From NCBI GenBank assembly GCA_951217055.1, contig OX578281.1:64172043-64236042 (forward strand): a stretch of 64,000 nt of DNA. Reading direction: 5' to 3'. The DNA comes from Gerris lacustris. Lineage: Eukaryota > Arthropoda > Insecta > Hemiptera > Gerridae. Every line of letters begins with the position of its first letter. Position 1 is the stretch's first letter. Made by a program: the position numbers and the translations under genes. The notes under the pieces are model-generated. The model was not told the origin of the DNA and made no database searches. It saw only the letters and a program-made list of their open reading frames with translations. Shown here one piece after another: positions 18,381 to 27,377 of this stretch.

Positions 18381-21300
18381 AGTGGATTGGTGGCAGTCAA
18401 TACCAGATTAGGTTGGACCTTAATGGGGAAACTTACTGATTCAAATTGTGTGGGTACATTTAGAGCTAATTTAGCTACTGCATTAATAGATGATGAGATT
18501 GGATCAGAGTTGTGGAAATTAGATATGTTAGGAATTGAAGATCCTGTTGAGGTTCTTTCAAAGGCTCACCGACAGCAAGAGGCATTAGAACATTTTAGGG
18601 AAAACGTTCGGTATGAACATGGTAGATATGAAATTGCATTACCTTGGGTAACAAATAATCTTCCATTGCCAACTAATAGGAGGCTGGCAGAGAAACGACT
18701 GTTGTATACGACTCAAAAGTTAATGAAAGACAGTATATTTGAGAGTTATCAAGCCGTATTTGCTCAGTGGGAGGTAGATGGTATTATAGAGGAGGTAACC
18801 TCCTCGAATGAGGTTGGTTCGTGGGAACATTATTTGCCTCATCGAGCAGTCATTAAGGAAAGTAGTACCACGCGAATTAGACCAGTATTTGATGCATCAG
18901 CCAAGGAAAAAGGTCAATTATCTCTTAATCAAAGTTTAGAGGATGGGCCAAATTTATTAGAACTTATTCCCGACTGTCTATTGAGATTCAGAGAAGGGAA
19001 AATTGGTTTAGTGGCAGATATTAAACAAGCTTTCTTACAAATTAGTATTAGGCCACAGGATCGTGATGCACTTAGATTTTTATGGTGGAAAGATTATAGT
19101 AAACGTATTCTTAAAATATACAGACATGCTCGTGTTGTTTTTGGAGTAATATGTAGTCCGTTCCTATTAGGGGCTGTAATTGGGTACCATCTGCAGAAAA
19201 TTTTAAATGCTGAAAAGTGTAAATATAATAAAAATGTCATAGAAAAACTTAAAAAGTCCTTTTATGTTGATAACGCTATTGTTAGTGTTGATACATTAGA
19301 TGAATTAAATTATTTCATTGAGAATGCTAGGGAAGCTATGAGAGAGGGTGGTTTTGACCTAAGGGCTTGGGAGTCCTCAAATAATATAGGTATCATTGAT
19401 GAGGTATCAGATGAGACTAAAGTTTTAGGACTAAAATGGGATAAAGGCAAAGACACTTTAAGAGTTAATGTAAACCGCGTTAAGGGTAATTTTACTGGAA
19501 AGGTGACTAAGAGAGTTATCTTATCCATCGCAAACAAGGTTTTTGATCCCATTGGGTTTTTAGCTCCTGTAGTTTTGATACCTAAGTTACTGTTTCAAGA
19601 AGCGTGCACAGAACAGAGTAGCTGGGAGGTAGAGGTTAGTGACAAAATTAAGAAGGCGTTTTTAAGTTGGTTAGATGATTTTAATTTATTAGATAATGTT
19701 CATCTTCCTAGATGGATAGGGTTTTCTCAAAGTAATGAAAATAGTATTCATATATTCTGTGATGCTAGTCAGGATGCATATGCTACTGTAGCATTTCTAA
19801 GGTCGGCCAGTGGCTTTGCTTGTTCATTAAGTTTGTTAGCGTGTAGGTCGAGAATAACTCCTATTAAGAGACTTAGTATTCCGCGTTTAGAGCTCATGGC
19901 CGCACTGATAGGTGCTAGGTTAGGTGAATCTATACGTAAAGTGTTAAACTGGAATAATGTGCCGATCTATTATTGGTCGGATTCAACAACAGTAATCGCT
20001 TGGTTTGTTAGAGAAGTTAATTGGAGTGTTTTTGTAAAAAATCGTGTAAAAGAAATCAGGAAACTAACTGAAATAAAGAACTGGAGATTTGTAAAGGGAA
20101 AGTTAAATCCAGCAGATTTTCCATCGAGGGGTGGTGGTGTTAGGCAGTTACTCAAGGACCGATGGTGGGAGGGACCGGCTTGGTTAAAGGAGTCTGTTGA
20201 TAGTTGGTTAGATCCCACTGTAGTAGGGTGCGATGAGAATCTTGTGTGTGCTGAAAAGGAGGTTATTAATGTCGCGTCGATAAATATGTCTAACGCAAAA
20301 TTTTACTTACACGAAATTCAAAATTTTAATCAACTTTGTAGAGTGATAGGATGGTGTTTTAGGTTTGTAAAGAATAGTCGAACAATTAAAGAAAATCGTG
20401 TTCTCACAGAGGAACTTAGTGCGAATGAAATAGAACAGTCAGAGTTAGGTTTAGTAAAATGGGTCCAAGTAGAATCCTTTGTAGGACTAAAAGATAAGAG
20501 TATTATGTCTTTAAGACCATTTTTAGACGAGAAAGGGATAATTAGAATAAAAACACCTATTGATAAGCGGGACGATACTGTGGATTTTATAAATCCTATT
20601 TTGCTTCCAGCTAAGCATCCAGCTGTAGCTACACTCATTCGACATGTTCATCTTAATAATATGCATGCTGGGGCACAGTTAGTATTAAATACCCTTAGAG
20701 AAAAGTATTGGATACTTGGTGGGAGGAGAACAGTTAGAACTGTAATATATAAATGTGTACGGTGCAAGCGTTTTTCATCTAAAAACGTAACTACAGAGCC
20801 TGCAGCCTTACCTAGGAACAGAGTGAGAGATGCAGACCCATTTGAGGTTACTGGTGTGGATTTTGCAGGACCTTTGTTTCTTAAAGGCGGAAAAAAGAGT
20901 TGGATTGCGTTATTTACTTGTGCGGTGTTTAGAGCAGTACATCTTGAATTTGTTGGTTCATTATCTACTGAGGCATTCTTGCTAGCAATGCGTAGGTTCA
21001 TTGCACGCAGGGGAAGGCCAAGTACCATCTACAGTGATAATGGTACTAATTTTTTAGGGACAGATAATGCTTTTAATGATGTAAACTGGGGAGAGATACA
21101 AAAATTCAGTGCAGATAGGAGAATTAGATGGATATTCAACCCACCAACTGGGAGCTGGTGGGGAGGATGGTGGGAGCGCCTGATTCGGATGATGAAAGAC
21201 TTGCGTCGAGGGTTGGGGAGGGCCTCATTAAATCAGATAGAAATGGTCACGGTTTTATGTGACTGTGAAGCCATTATGAATTCTAGACCGCTGACTTATG

Positions 21301-21797
21301 TGTCGGATGACGTTAATGATTTTGTCCCTCTGACACCTGACTTCCTTATCCATGGTATAAGAAAGAGCTATGGTACACCTGATATAGACCAACTTAATGA
21401 AAAATCTTTGAAATCGCGGGTTAGATACCAGCAAAAAATGTTATTTAACCTCAGGGAAAGATTTCGAAAGGAATACCTGGGGCAGCTAGTACATCGTGCG
21501 AAAGGATATAGGTTTGGATCCAGTGTCAAAGTAGGGGATGTTGTGTTGGTTGGCCAAGACAACATTAAGAGGATCGATTGGCCACTTGCTCGTATTGTTG
21601 AGTTACTGACAGGGTCTGATGGAGTAACGAGAGTAGTCCGCCTGAGGTTTGCAAATGGAAGTGAGCTGGTCCGGCCTGTACAAAGAGTGTACCCTCTTGA
21701 AATAAATGCAGAAGACAGCGCGGTCATTGAAGAAAGTCGAAAGTTGGGGACACCTGTGAGTTGTTCCAGCAACTCAGGTGGGAGTATGTTGGGTTGA
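18381..21797 (+). CDS. pol: BEL/Pao pol: reverse transcriptase, RNase H, integrase (outer element)
   Basis: The open frame runs from 18363 with no internal stop to a TGA at 21795-21797, 11 bases into the 3' LTR. Native sequence starts at SGLVAV (18381). Numbering from 18363: reverse transcriptase has VFDASAKEKG (about 174), LVADIKQAFLQI (216) and the catalytic motif FYVDNAI (about 299), where the second Asp of the usual YxDD is Asn. RNase H has HIFCDASQDA (463) and IPRLELMAA (500). Integrase has an HHCC finger (HVHLNNMHAG ... CVRCKRF, about 765-805) and the triad VDFAGP (831), YSDNGTNF (889) and WWERLIRMMK (934). A DUF5641-type tail ends in RPVQRVYPLEI. Length and order fit an intact pol. It can no longer be made as a gag-pol fusion because of the nested insert. 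Confidence 0.95.
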   Translation, partial: SGLVAVNTRLGWTLMGKLTDSNCVGTFRANLATALIDDEIGSELWKLDMLGIEDPVEVLSKAHRQQEALEHFRENVRYEHGRYEIALPWVTNNLPLPTNRRLAEKRLLYTTQKLMKDSIFESYQAVFAQWEVDGIIEEVTSSNEVGSWEHYLPHRAVIKESSTTRIRPVFDASAKEKGQLSLNQSLEDGPNLLELIPDCLLRFREGKIGLVADIKQAFLQISIRPQDRDALRFLWWKDYSKRILKIYRHARVVFGVICSPFLLGAVIGYHLQKILNAEKCKYNKNVIEKLKKSFYVDNAIVSVDTLDELNYFIENAREAMREGGFDLRAWESSNNIGIIDEVSDETKVLGLKWDKGKDTLRVNVNRVKGNFTGKVTKRVILSIANKVFDPIGFLAPVVLIPKLLFQEACTEQSSWEVEVSDKIKKAFLSWLDDFNLLDNVHLPRWIGFSQSNENSIHIFCDASQDAYATVAFLRSASGFACSLSLLACRSRITPIKRLSIPRLELMAALIGARLGESIRKVLNWNNVPIYYWSDSTTVIAWFVREVNWSVFVKNRVKEIRKLTEIKNWRFVKGKLNPADFPSRGGGVRQLLKDRWWEGPAWLKESVDSWLDPTVVGCDENLVCAEKEVINVASINMSNAKFYLHEIQNFNQLCRVIGWCFRFVKNSRTIKENRVLTEELSANEIEQSELGLVKWVQVESFVGLKDKSIMSLRPFLDEKGIIRIKTPIDKRDDTVDFINPILLPAKHPAVATLIRHVHLNNMHAGAQLVLNTLREKYWILGGRRTVRTVIYKCVRCKRFSSKNVTTEPAALPRNRVRDADPFEVTGVDFAGPLFLKGGKKSWIALFTCAVFRAVHLEFVGSLSTEAFLLAMRRFIARRGRPSTIYSDNGTNFLGTDNAFNDVNWGEIQKFSADRRIRWIFNPPTGSWWGGWWERLIRMMKDLRRGLGRASLNQIEMVTVLCDCEAIMNSRPLTYVSDDVNDFVPLTPDFLIHGIRKSYGTPDIDQLNEKSLKSRVRYQQKMLFNLRERFRKEYLGQLVHRAKGYRFGSSVKVGDVVLVGQDNIKRIDWPLARIVELLTGSDGVTRVVRLRFANGSELVRPVQRVYPLEINAEDSAVIEESRKLGTPVSCSSNSGGSMLG
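21772..21786 (+). other. Polypurine tract of outer element
   Basis: The short purine-rich segment AGGTGGGAG (21776-21784) just before the 3' LTR is the likely plus-strand primer. It lies within the last codons of pol. Confidence 0.55.
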
Positions 21798-21990
21798 GTT
21801 TGGGGAAATTTTCCTTTTTGAAATCTTTATAATTTATAAATTTGTTTGTTTTATTTAAAAATATTTTTAAGAACAGGTTCTGTCATAAATAAATAAAAAA
21901 GGTCAGTGTCTTGATTGAACTTGAACGCTCGTGTTATAATTTAATTTAATTTAAAAAATAAGTTATCTTGTAAGGATCGGGATTCTTACA
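21787..21990 (+). repeat. 3' LTR of outer BEL/Pao element
   Basis: It is identical to the 5' LTR by eye over 204 bases and is followed directly by the target duplication TGTAT at 21991-21995. Confidence 0.95.
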
Positions 21991-21995
21991 TGTAT

Positions 21996-22219
21996 ATTTT
22001 TGGGTTTTCGACTTTATAAAAACTCCTGCTTTTCCTTAAACCACTAATGATTTTATTTGTTTCTTGGATTTTCTGTGTGGAGTAATACATTTTATTGAAA
22101 TCTTTTAAAAAAATGATCTAGAGTAAACAAATGACGGACATAGGGACAGAAAATATTGGGCAAACCACAACTAAATATGATATGCTAAAATACAAAATCC
22201 CCCCTCCCCAAATAATTCT

Positions 22220-22250
<31 letters not shown>

Positions 22251-22423
22251 TCGGTAACATAAATTGTAATCTAGAATAATTTAGTAAAAATCAGAAAAAA
22301 ACACAAAAAAATGTTTATATAATTGAAAAAGTAATAGAAACAAAGAACAAATACGAGGAAAAATATTTTTTTTGTTTCTTATTTTACAATATTCTTAAAA
22401 AGGTAAGGTAAACAGATTTTTTG
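21996..22423. other. Spacer with a 27-base C run
   Basis: AT-rich DNA with no gene. A C homopolymer at 22224-22250, preceded by smaller C tracts, is a likely sequencing and replication trouble spot. Confidence 0.6.
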
Positions 22424-23069
22424 TTTGACTACTTAAGGTTCGTGTTCTTCGTGGTTCGAAGATATTCAAACGCCCGTTATATATATATTTTTTTTTACAA
22501 ATTTGTTTTGGGCGAAAAATTGGGTTAAAAACCCCTCGAAAAACACAATTTTTCCAAACTTTAGGCGCCTTTCCCCGGAAAACTGTATTTAAAGGAGAAA
22601 TTTTGACTTCAGATTCAGTTTTAGCGCCTAGCGCACAAATATACTTCAGAATAAACAGGTCAAGTGTGTGCTAGTCAGCAAACAGCGAGGGTACGTAGGC
22701 CATACTGAATTGTATAAGTACATAGTACCCACGTTTAGTTTTTAGCATTTTAAAAAACACCATCAAGTGGGTAGGTACTATGTACTTATACAATTCAGTA
22801 TGGCCTACGGACCCTCGGTGTGTGCTGACTAGCACACACTTGACCTGTTTATTCTGAAGTATAATTGTGCGCTACAACTGAATCTGAAGTCAAAATTTCT
22901 CTTTTACGTACAGTTTTCTGGGGAAAGGCGCCTAAAGTTTGGAAAAATTGTGTTTTTCGAGGGGTTTTTAACCCAATTTTTCACCCAGAACAAATTTGTA
23001 AAATATATATATATATAACGGGCGTTTGAATATCTTCAAACCATGAAGAACACGAATCTTAAGTCAAAG
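22424..23069. mobile_element. Foldback element, 300-bp arms
   Basis: Bases 22424-22723 and 22770-23069 are inverted copies with few differences, separated by about 46 bases. Landmarks in the left arm (GTTCGTGTTCTTC, AACGCCCGTTATATATATA, AGGCGCCTTTCCCC, GGTCAAGTGTGTGCTAG, GTATAAGTACATAGTACCCA) recur inverted in the right arm in reverse order. Part of each arm matches 9200-9262. No protein is encoded. It would form a long hairpin if transcribed. Confidence 0.85.
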
Positions 23070-23345
23070 ATGGGATTTAGGGCAAAAAACTGACCCCATG
23101 AAGGTAAGAGAAATTGGAGAGAAAAATCATACTGCGCATGCTCCACGCATCTTTGAACTGGGACAAATTACCTTCTTTAACAGGTTATAATCTGAAATTA
23201 TAAACAAATTCTTAGTAACCTATAACCAAGAGGAAGGTAGTTTGTCCCATTGGAGCTCATATTTTACAAATCTTCATGGGGTCACTTTTTTGCCTCAACT
23301 CTCCATCCCCATTATATAAGATCCTTGGTAAATATAGGTCTTGTC
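23070..23345. other. Region with a small inverted repeat
   Basis: GGGACAAATTACCTTCTT (23160) and AGGAAGGTAGTTTGTCCC (23231) pair imperfectly across about 60 bases, and GACCCCATGAAG (23092) recurs inverted as CTTCATGGGGTC (23272), so this is probably another small foldback unit. No gene is seen. Confidence 0.5.
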
Positions 23346-23349
23346 AAAA

Positions 23350-23590
23350 ATAAAAAATACTAGTGGATTTTTTCCGAACTAACTTTCCATACAGCAAAAT
23401 TTGCTGAAAACTAATTAAATGCTGCTGAAAGATGGCTAAAAGTATTGAAATAATGCATTGTCATCGTGTTCTGAGCTATTCTAAAAGTTTTAAATCTCTA
23501 GTTATTCGGATGTTATTTAAAAATCGATTGCAAGATTTTTACTGGACAAACAAACAAACGAACAAGAATGCAAGCTAATATAAACGTAGT
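23350..23590 (-). mobile_element. MITE family A, partial copy
   Basis: It is the reverse complement of about 6625-6860. It contains TTTTCCGAACTAACTTTCCA, GCAAAATTTGCTGAAAACTA and the AAACGTAGT end at 23582-23590. The other end is missing. Confidence 0.65.
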
Positions 23591-23689
23591 AATAAATGAA
23601 CAAACAAGTGTTCACGTCACTTTTACTCTTCGGTATTCAACTTGTCCTCGAGTCATCCATCCTCAACTGAGGAGTCATCCCTCAATCCT

Positions 23690-23775
23690 CTTCCTTAAGA
23701 TACCTAGGTATCTATCTTGACCGACGATTGATTGGCTCTGCACACCAAAACTAAGCGTACGGACATTTATTTCTA
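23690..23775 (+). pseudogene. Scrap of Jockey-type LINE reverse transcriptase
   Basis: One frame from about 23694 reads LRYLGIYLDRRLIGSAHQN, a good match to the conserved K-Y-L-G-I-x-L-D-R-R-L-T-W motif that follows the reverse-transcriptase core in Jockey-clade retrotransposons. The frame is closed on both sides, so only about 80 bases survive. Confidence 0.55.
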
Positions 23776-23958
23776 GTAAAAAAACTATTAACTGTTTAAA
23801 AGGTATTTCTCATACTCGACCACTTCTTTTGGAAGAATATATATGTCTCCACCCAGTCTCATGAAAAAAAACGTATTATAAAGACTTCGGAGTAGTTGCA
23901 TTGCATTTGAACGATTAAACTGCATTTAAAGGTTTTTATTACTGATCTTATATTACTT

Positions 23959-24073
23959 TGCTTTGTAAGTTTCATCGTACATTTCCGTTTCACCAATTTT
24001 GAACCACTTCCCGTCAATAAATCTTCCCCAAATTTTGCACATAGATACAACTAAGGTGAAGAATGCAGAAACC

Positions 24074-24105
<32 letters not shown>

Positions 24106-24250
24106 GTCAAATTTATTTGCTTTTTAAGTTTCATCGCACACCTATTACCCCAATTTTGAACCACTTATCTTCATTCGATCTTCCCCAAATTAAGCACATA
24201 GATACAACTAAGGTGAAGAATACAGAAACCAAAAAAAAAAAAAAAGGTTG
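23959..24250 (+). repeat. Tandem duplication of a 150-bp poly-A-ended unit
   Basis: Two units (23959-24102 and 24118-24246) share AAGTTTCATCG-ACA, AATTTTGAACCACTT, GATACAACTAAGGTGAAGAA and CAGAAACC followed by an A run. The first A run is about 30 bases. Each looks like a short retroposed tail. Confidence 0.75.
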
Positions 24251-25140
24251 AAATAAGACCAGTTTTGAAAAATGGAATTTTTATATTAATTATTTTTTAC
24301 ATAATTATAATAAATGTTTTGAATGTTATAGCTAAAACAAATTTTTTATTGACCTTCATATTTACTCTGGTGGGCTGATTATGCTGGTTAAGGAACTCGT
24401 TCATGGAATTCGGATTTGTATGGTTTGAGCCAAATTTCATCAAATTTCATCTTGGCATATTAATTTTTATATTATCATCCATCCTGTTGAAACAGCGTTT
24501 AGAAGAAAGTAGAACAATCTGTTCTATTTTTTATTTTTATTTTTTTGGTTTGTCTAGTTGCATGGTTTTATAGTAGTTGTATTTCGATGAATTTGAATTA
24601 CAATTATGCTTCATAACGATGTTGGTTTTCAAAACAGTTCTCAGGCTAAGATAACACTCGTATATATATCGTGGCAGAATAGAGTGCACCTTGCTTGTTG
24701 GAAATAACTAAGATCAATAAGTAAAATGTGTTAGCTACACTTAAGAAACATTATTCATAATGGCTTTTTATACTGTAAAAAATATACGTATTATTTCCTC
24801 TTTAATGTATCTAGGCTACAAAGTATACTTAACTTAAAGCCATTCTAAAGTAATTGAAATTTAAAAAAACGAAGTATATGGGTGTATAAATTTTATTATC
24901 ATAAAAACTTTTCACACTATATAATTTATATCATTTTAATATAACTGTATCTAACTTAAACCTTTTATGTATTTTGCATAATTTACCTATATTTATGACC
25001 TACATTGATTAGGTATATAATCTATAACATGAATTAGGATTCTAAACATATACTTAATAACTCTTTTACTATGCCTACTTCCAATTTGAACAATTGGCGT
25101 GCTTAACGCCAAGTACGTGAGGCGATAATCACCTGTTTCT
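24251..25140. other. AT-rich region, no feature recognised
   Basis: No coding frame, repeat copy or RNA gene was identified. Confidence 0.5.
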
Positions 25141-25450
25141 TTACGATTAAGTTAAAATTATTGAGTGTAAAATTTTAATAGTTGCATATTCTTTTTCTAC
25201 ACTTCAAGACCTTTAAATTGATGTTTAACATGTCAATGGTGACTAAAAACTGTATTTGTCGCCCGCCATATTGGCCGCTATCTTGGAAATTTAAGTGTGA
25301 AAACTCCAAAAAATGTATAGTAGTCTCGAGGTGCAACTATATGCCAAATTTCATATTCCTAACTATAGTAGTTTATGAATTTAAACATGCCAAAGGACAG
25401 ACAGACAGAGCCGTTATGTAAGGTTTCTTTACGTACTTCGTACAGAAACC
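25140..25450 (+). repeat. Dispersed repeat family T, copy 1
   Basis: It shares with 59100-59480 (opposite strand) the blocks TTCTACACTTCAAG-CCTTTAAATTGATG, GTGACTAAAA, CGCCATATTGGCCGC-ATCTT, GGACAGACAGACAGAGCCGT and a CGTACAGAAACC end. A degenerate tandem version lies at 36390-36710. Its peptide-like frames (…TDRAVM) occur in every copy and have no independent coding support. Confidence 0.65.
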
Positions 25451-25790
25451 CCTAAATAGATGGTGTAGCGTATCTGGGGCTTCGGCTTCACGTATAGAAA
25501 TGGAAAAACTGACAAATATAATGCATATATATAATTAAAGTGTTTCCTGTATATTGATAAAAATTGCATTTCATGGATACTTTTTCATTTCATACTCTCT
25601 CGAAAAACCTGATCGAGCTCTACATCGAGCCCAGTTAATCTACGACAGATACATACGCCTTAGATTCGCTAAATCGACCTGTATACAGCTATGTCTCAAA
25701 ATAGAGGACTATAGATGGATAATGTATCAAAAGAAAACTTATGAAATGAAAAAGTATCCATAATTGGTGCATTTTTCAATCTACAGAAAA
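25445..25790 (+). repeat. Dispersed repeat family S, copy 1 (relative at 39905-40460)
   Basis: GTAGCGTATCTGGGGC, TTCATTTCATACTCTCTCGA and CCTGTATACAGCTATGTCTC are shared, partly in inverted order, with 39905-40460. The interior is itself partly palindromic (GGATACTTTTTCATTTC and GAAATGAAAAAGTATCC at 25576 and 25742). Confidence 0.6.
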
Positions 25791-25814
25791 TATTTAAATT
25801 AAATGTGCCAGTTT

Positions 25815-25935
25815 TTACTTTCTCATATAAAGAGAAAGTATTGTGATGGCGAGAAAATTCGATTTGGAGATTTTGACGGATTTACACGTTTTGAGGTCCC
25901 CTGAGTCCAAAAAAGTGGTTTTTAAAAATTTCTGT
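25815..25935 (-). repeat. Fragment of the 12840-13447 repeat family
   Basis: TACTTTCTCATATAAAGAGA, TATTGTGATGGCG and TTTTGAGGTCCCCTGAGTCC are the reverse complement of 13370-13447. Confidence 0.75.
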
Positions 25936-26189
25936 TTTTCTGTCGTCAAAAGTACTTATTTGATTTGTATGAAACTTTTATAGTTTATAGATTGTAACCT
26001 GCAGATAAAACATATCTATGATTCAATGTTTTTTCATGAAGTGACGGCATTTTTGAAGAAGAGGAAGGTTACAAAATTCATATATGAAAATTGACTATGT
26101 GTACCCTCAAATACTTTAATTATATAGCGTAGTGGATCCTTTAGGGTATAGAAAAAAGAGAGAAGTGTTCACTGCATTAAGTGTTTGGC

Positions 26190-26219
26190 GACGTTTCGGC
26201 CTTCCCGGCCATTTTCAAG
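26190..26219 (-). ncRNA. Hammerhead-like motif in left palindrome arm
   Basis: On the - strand the order is TTGAAAA, a stem GGCC-GGGAA-GGCC, then GAAAC. This resembles the hammerhead ribozyme core CUGANGA-stem II-GAAA, with two changes in the first box. Hammerhead motifs are described for Penelope-like elements. Activity is not implied by this much sequence. Confidence 0.3.
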
Positions 26220-27276
26220 CCTAAACAACAGAATTTATTGTATTAAAATCGTGTTCCATTACATTACAAGACTACAAATACACCAGGAGGACAAAATAAA
26301 AAAGTAAGAATTACCTAAGAAAAATTACACTTGTGATCGTGTGGTCATTAAAATAATCAAAATCTAATAGGAACTAAAAACAGTTCCGTCGTCTGTACAT
26401 CCAAAACAAAAACGTAGCATCTACAAAAATCCTAGTGATCTAATGGTAAATTAAAACCAATAACAATACATATAACATAACAAATAATAACATAATAAAA
26501 ACTATTGACGTTGGGTAACTATAATTATTAAATTGATCACAGATATAAAAACTAGTAATAAATAAAACATTATTGGTTGTGTGATGATAACTCGACTATC
26601 CTCTCTTATCATTATGTTATCACATCAGTAAATAAAACATCGATTTTCAAGTTTGTAATAATAAAATTCAATTAATAATTAATACAGTACTATTTAGACG
26701 TTAATAAATTGTACTTGAGAAATGGCCTGAATTAAAATAAAATTTTAAATTAAATTTTATTTTAATTCAGGCCATTTCTCAAGTACAATTTATTAACGTC
26801 TAAATAGTACTGTATTAATTATTAATTGAATTTTATTATTACAAACTTGAAAATCGATGTTTTATTTACTGATGTGATAACATAATGATAAGAGAGGATA
26901 GTCGAGTTATCATCACACAACCAATAATGTTTTATTTATTACTAGTTTTTATATCTGTGATCAATTTAATAATTATAGTTACCCAACGTCAATAGTTTTT
27001 ATTATGTTATTATTTGTTATGTTATATGTATTGTTATTGGTTTTAATTTACCATTAGATCACTAGGATTTTTGTAGATGCTACGTTTTTGTTTTGGATGT
27101 ACAGACGACGGAACTGTTTTTAGTTCCTATTAGATTTTGATTATTTTAATGACCACACGATCACAAGTGTAATTTTCTTAGGTAATTCTTACTTTTTTAT
27201 TTTGTCCTCCTGGTGTATTTGTAGTCTTGTAATGTAATGGAACACGATTTTAATACAATAAATTCTGTTGTTTAGG

Positions 27277-27306
27277 CTTGAAAATGGCCGGGAAGGCCGA
27301 AACGTC
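27277..27306 (+). ncRNA. Hammerhead-like motif in right palindrome arm
   Basis: This is the mirror copy of the motif at 26190-26219, on the + strand, with the same two departures from the CUGANGA box. Confidence 0.3.
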
Positions 27307-27377
27307 GCCAAACACTTAATGCAGTGAACACTTCTCTCTTTTTTCTATACCCTAAAGGATCCACTACGCTATATAAT

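Larger units (their letters stand above)
13925..21990 (+). mobile_element. BEL/Pao LTR retrotransposon (outer element)
   Basis: The element has 204-bp LTRs (13925-14128 and 21787-21990) that look identical base for base, TG...CA ends and a 5-bp target duplication TGTAT (13920-13924 and 21991-21995). The order is LTR, primer site, gag with zinc knuckles, aspartic protease, reverse transcriptase, RNase H, integrase with a C-terminal DUF5641-type domain, polypurine tract, LTR, which is the BEL/Pao order. It is interrupted between protease and reverse transcriptase by another BEL/Pao element (16064-18380). Without that insert and its target duplication it is about 5.7 kb, the usual size. Identical LTRs mean a recent insertion, but a gag frameshift and the nested insert make this copy non-autonomous. 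Confidence 0.97.
26119..27377. repeat. Nearly perfect 1.26-kb palindrome
   Basis: Arms 26119-26745 and 26752-27377 are inverted copies of about 627 bases with almost no differences over the stretches compared, around a 6-base spacer. Each arm begins at its outer end with ATATAGCGTAGTGGATCC and then carries a motif of the form GACGTTTCGGCC...GGCC-ATTTTCAAG. The same kind of motif lies at the 3' end of the Penelope-like element (30529-30562). The simplest reading is two copies of one repeat arranged head to head with their 3' ends outward. No protein is encoded. A palindrome this perfect is either young or kept uniform by gene conversion. Confidence 0.93.

Noticed and set aside
25182..25421. 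Small gene with a TDR-rich end, apparently supported by a similar peptide at 59129-59350.
   Set aside because: The similarity is at the DNA level over the whole repeat, including non-coding flanks, and the frames are not conserved in a coding manner.
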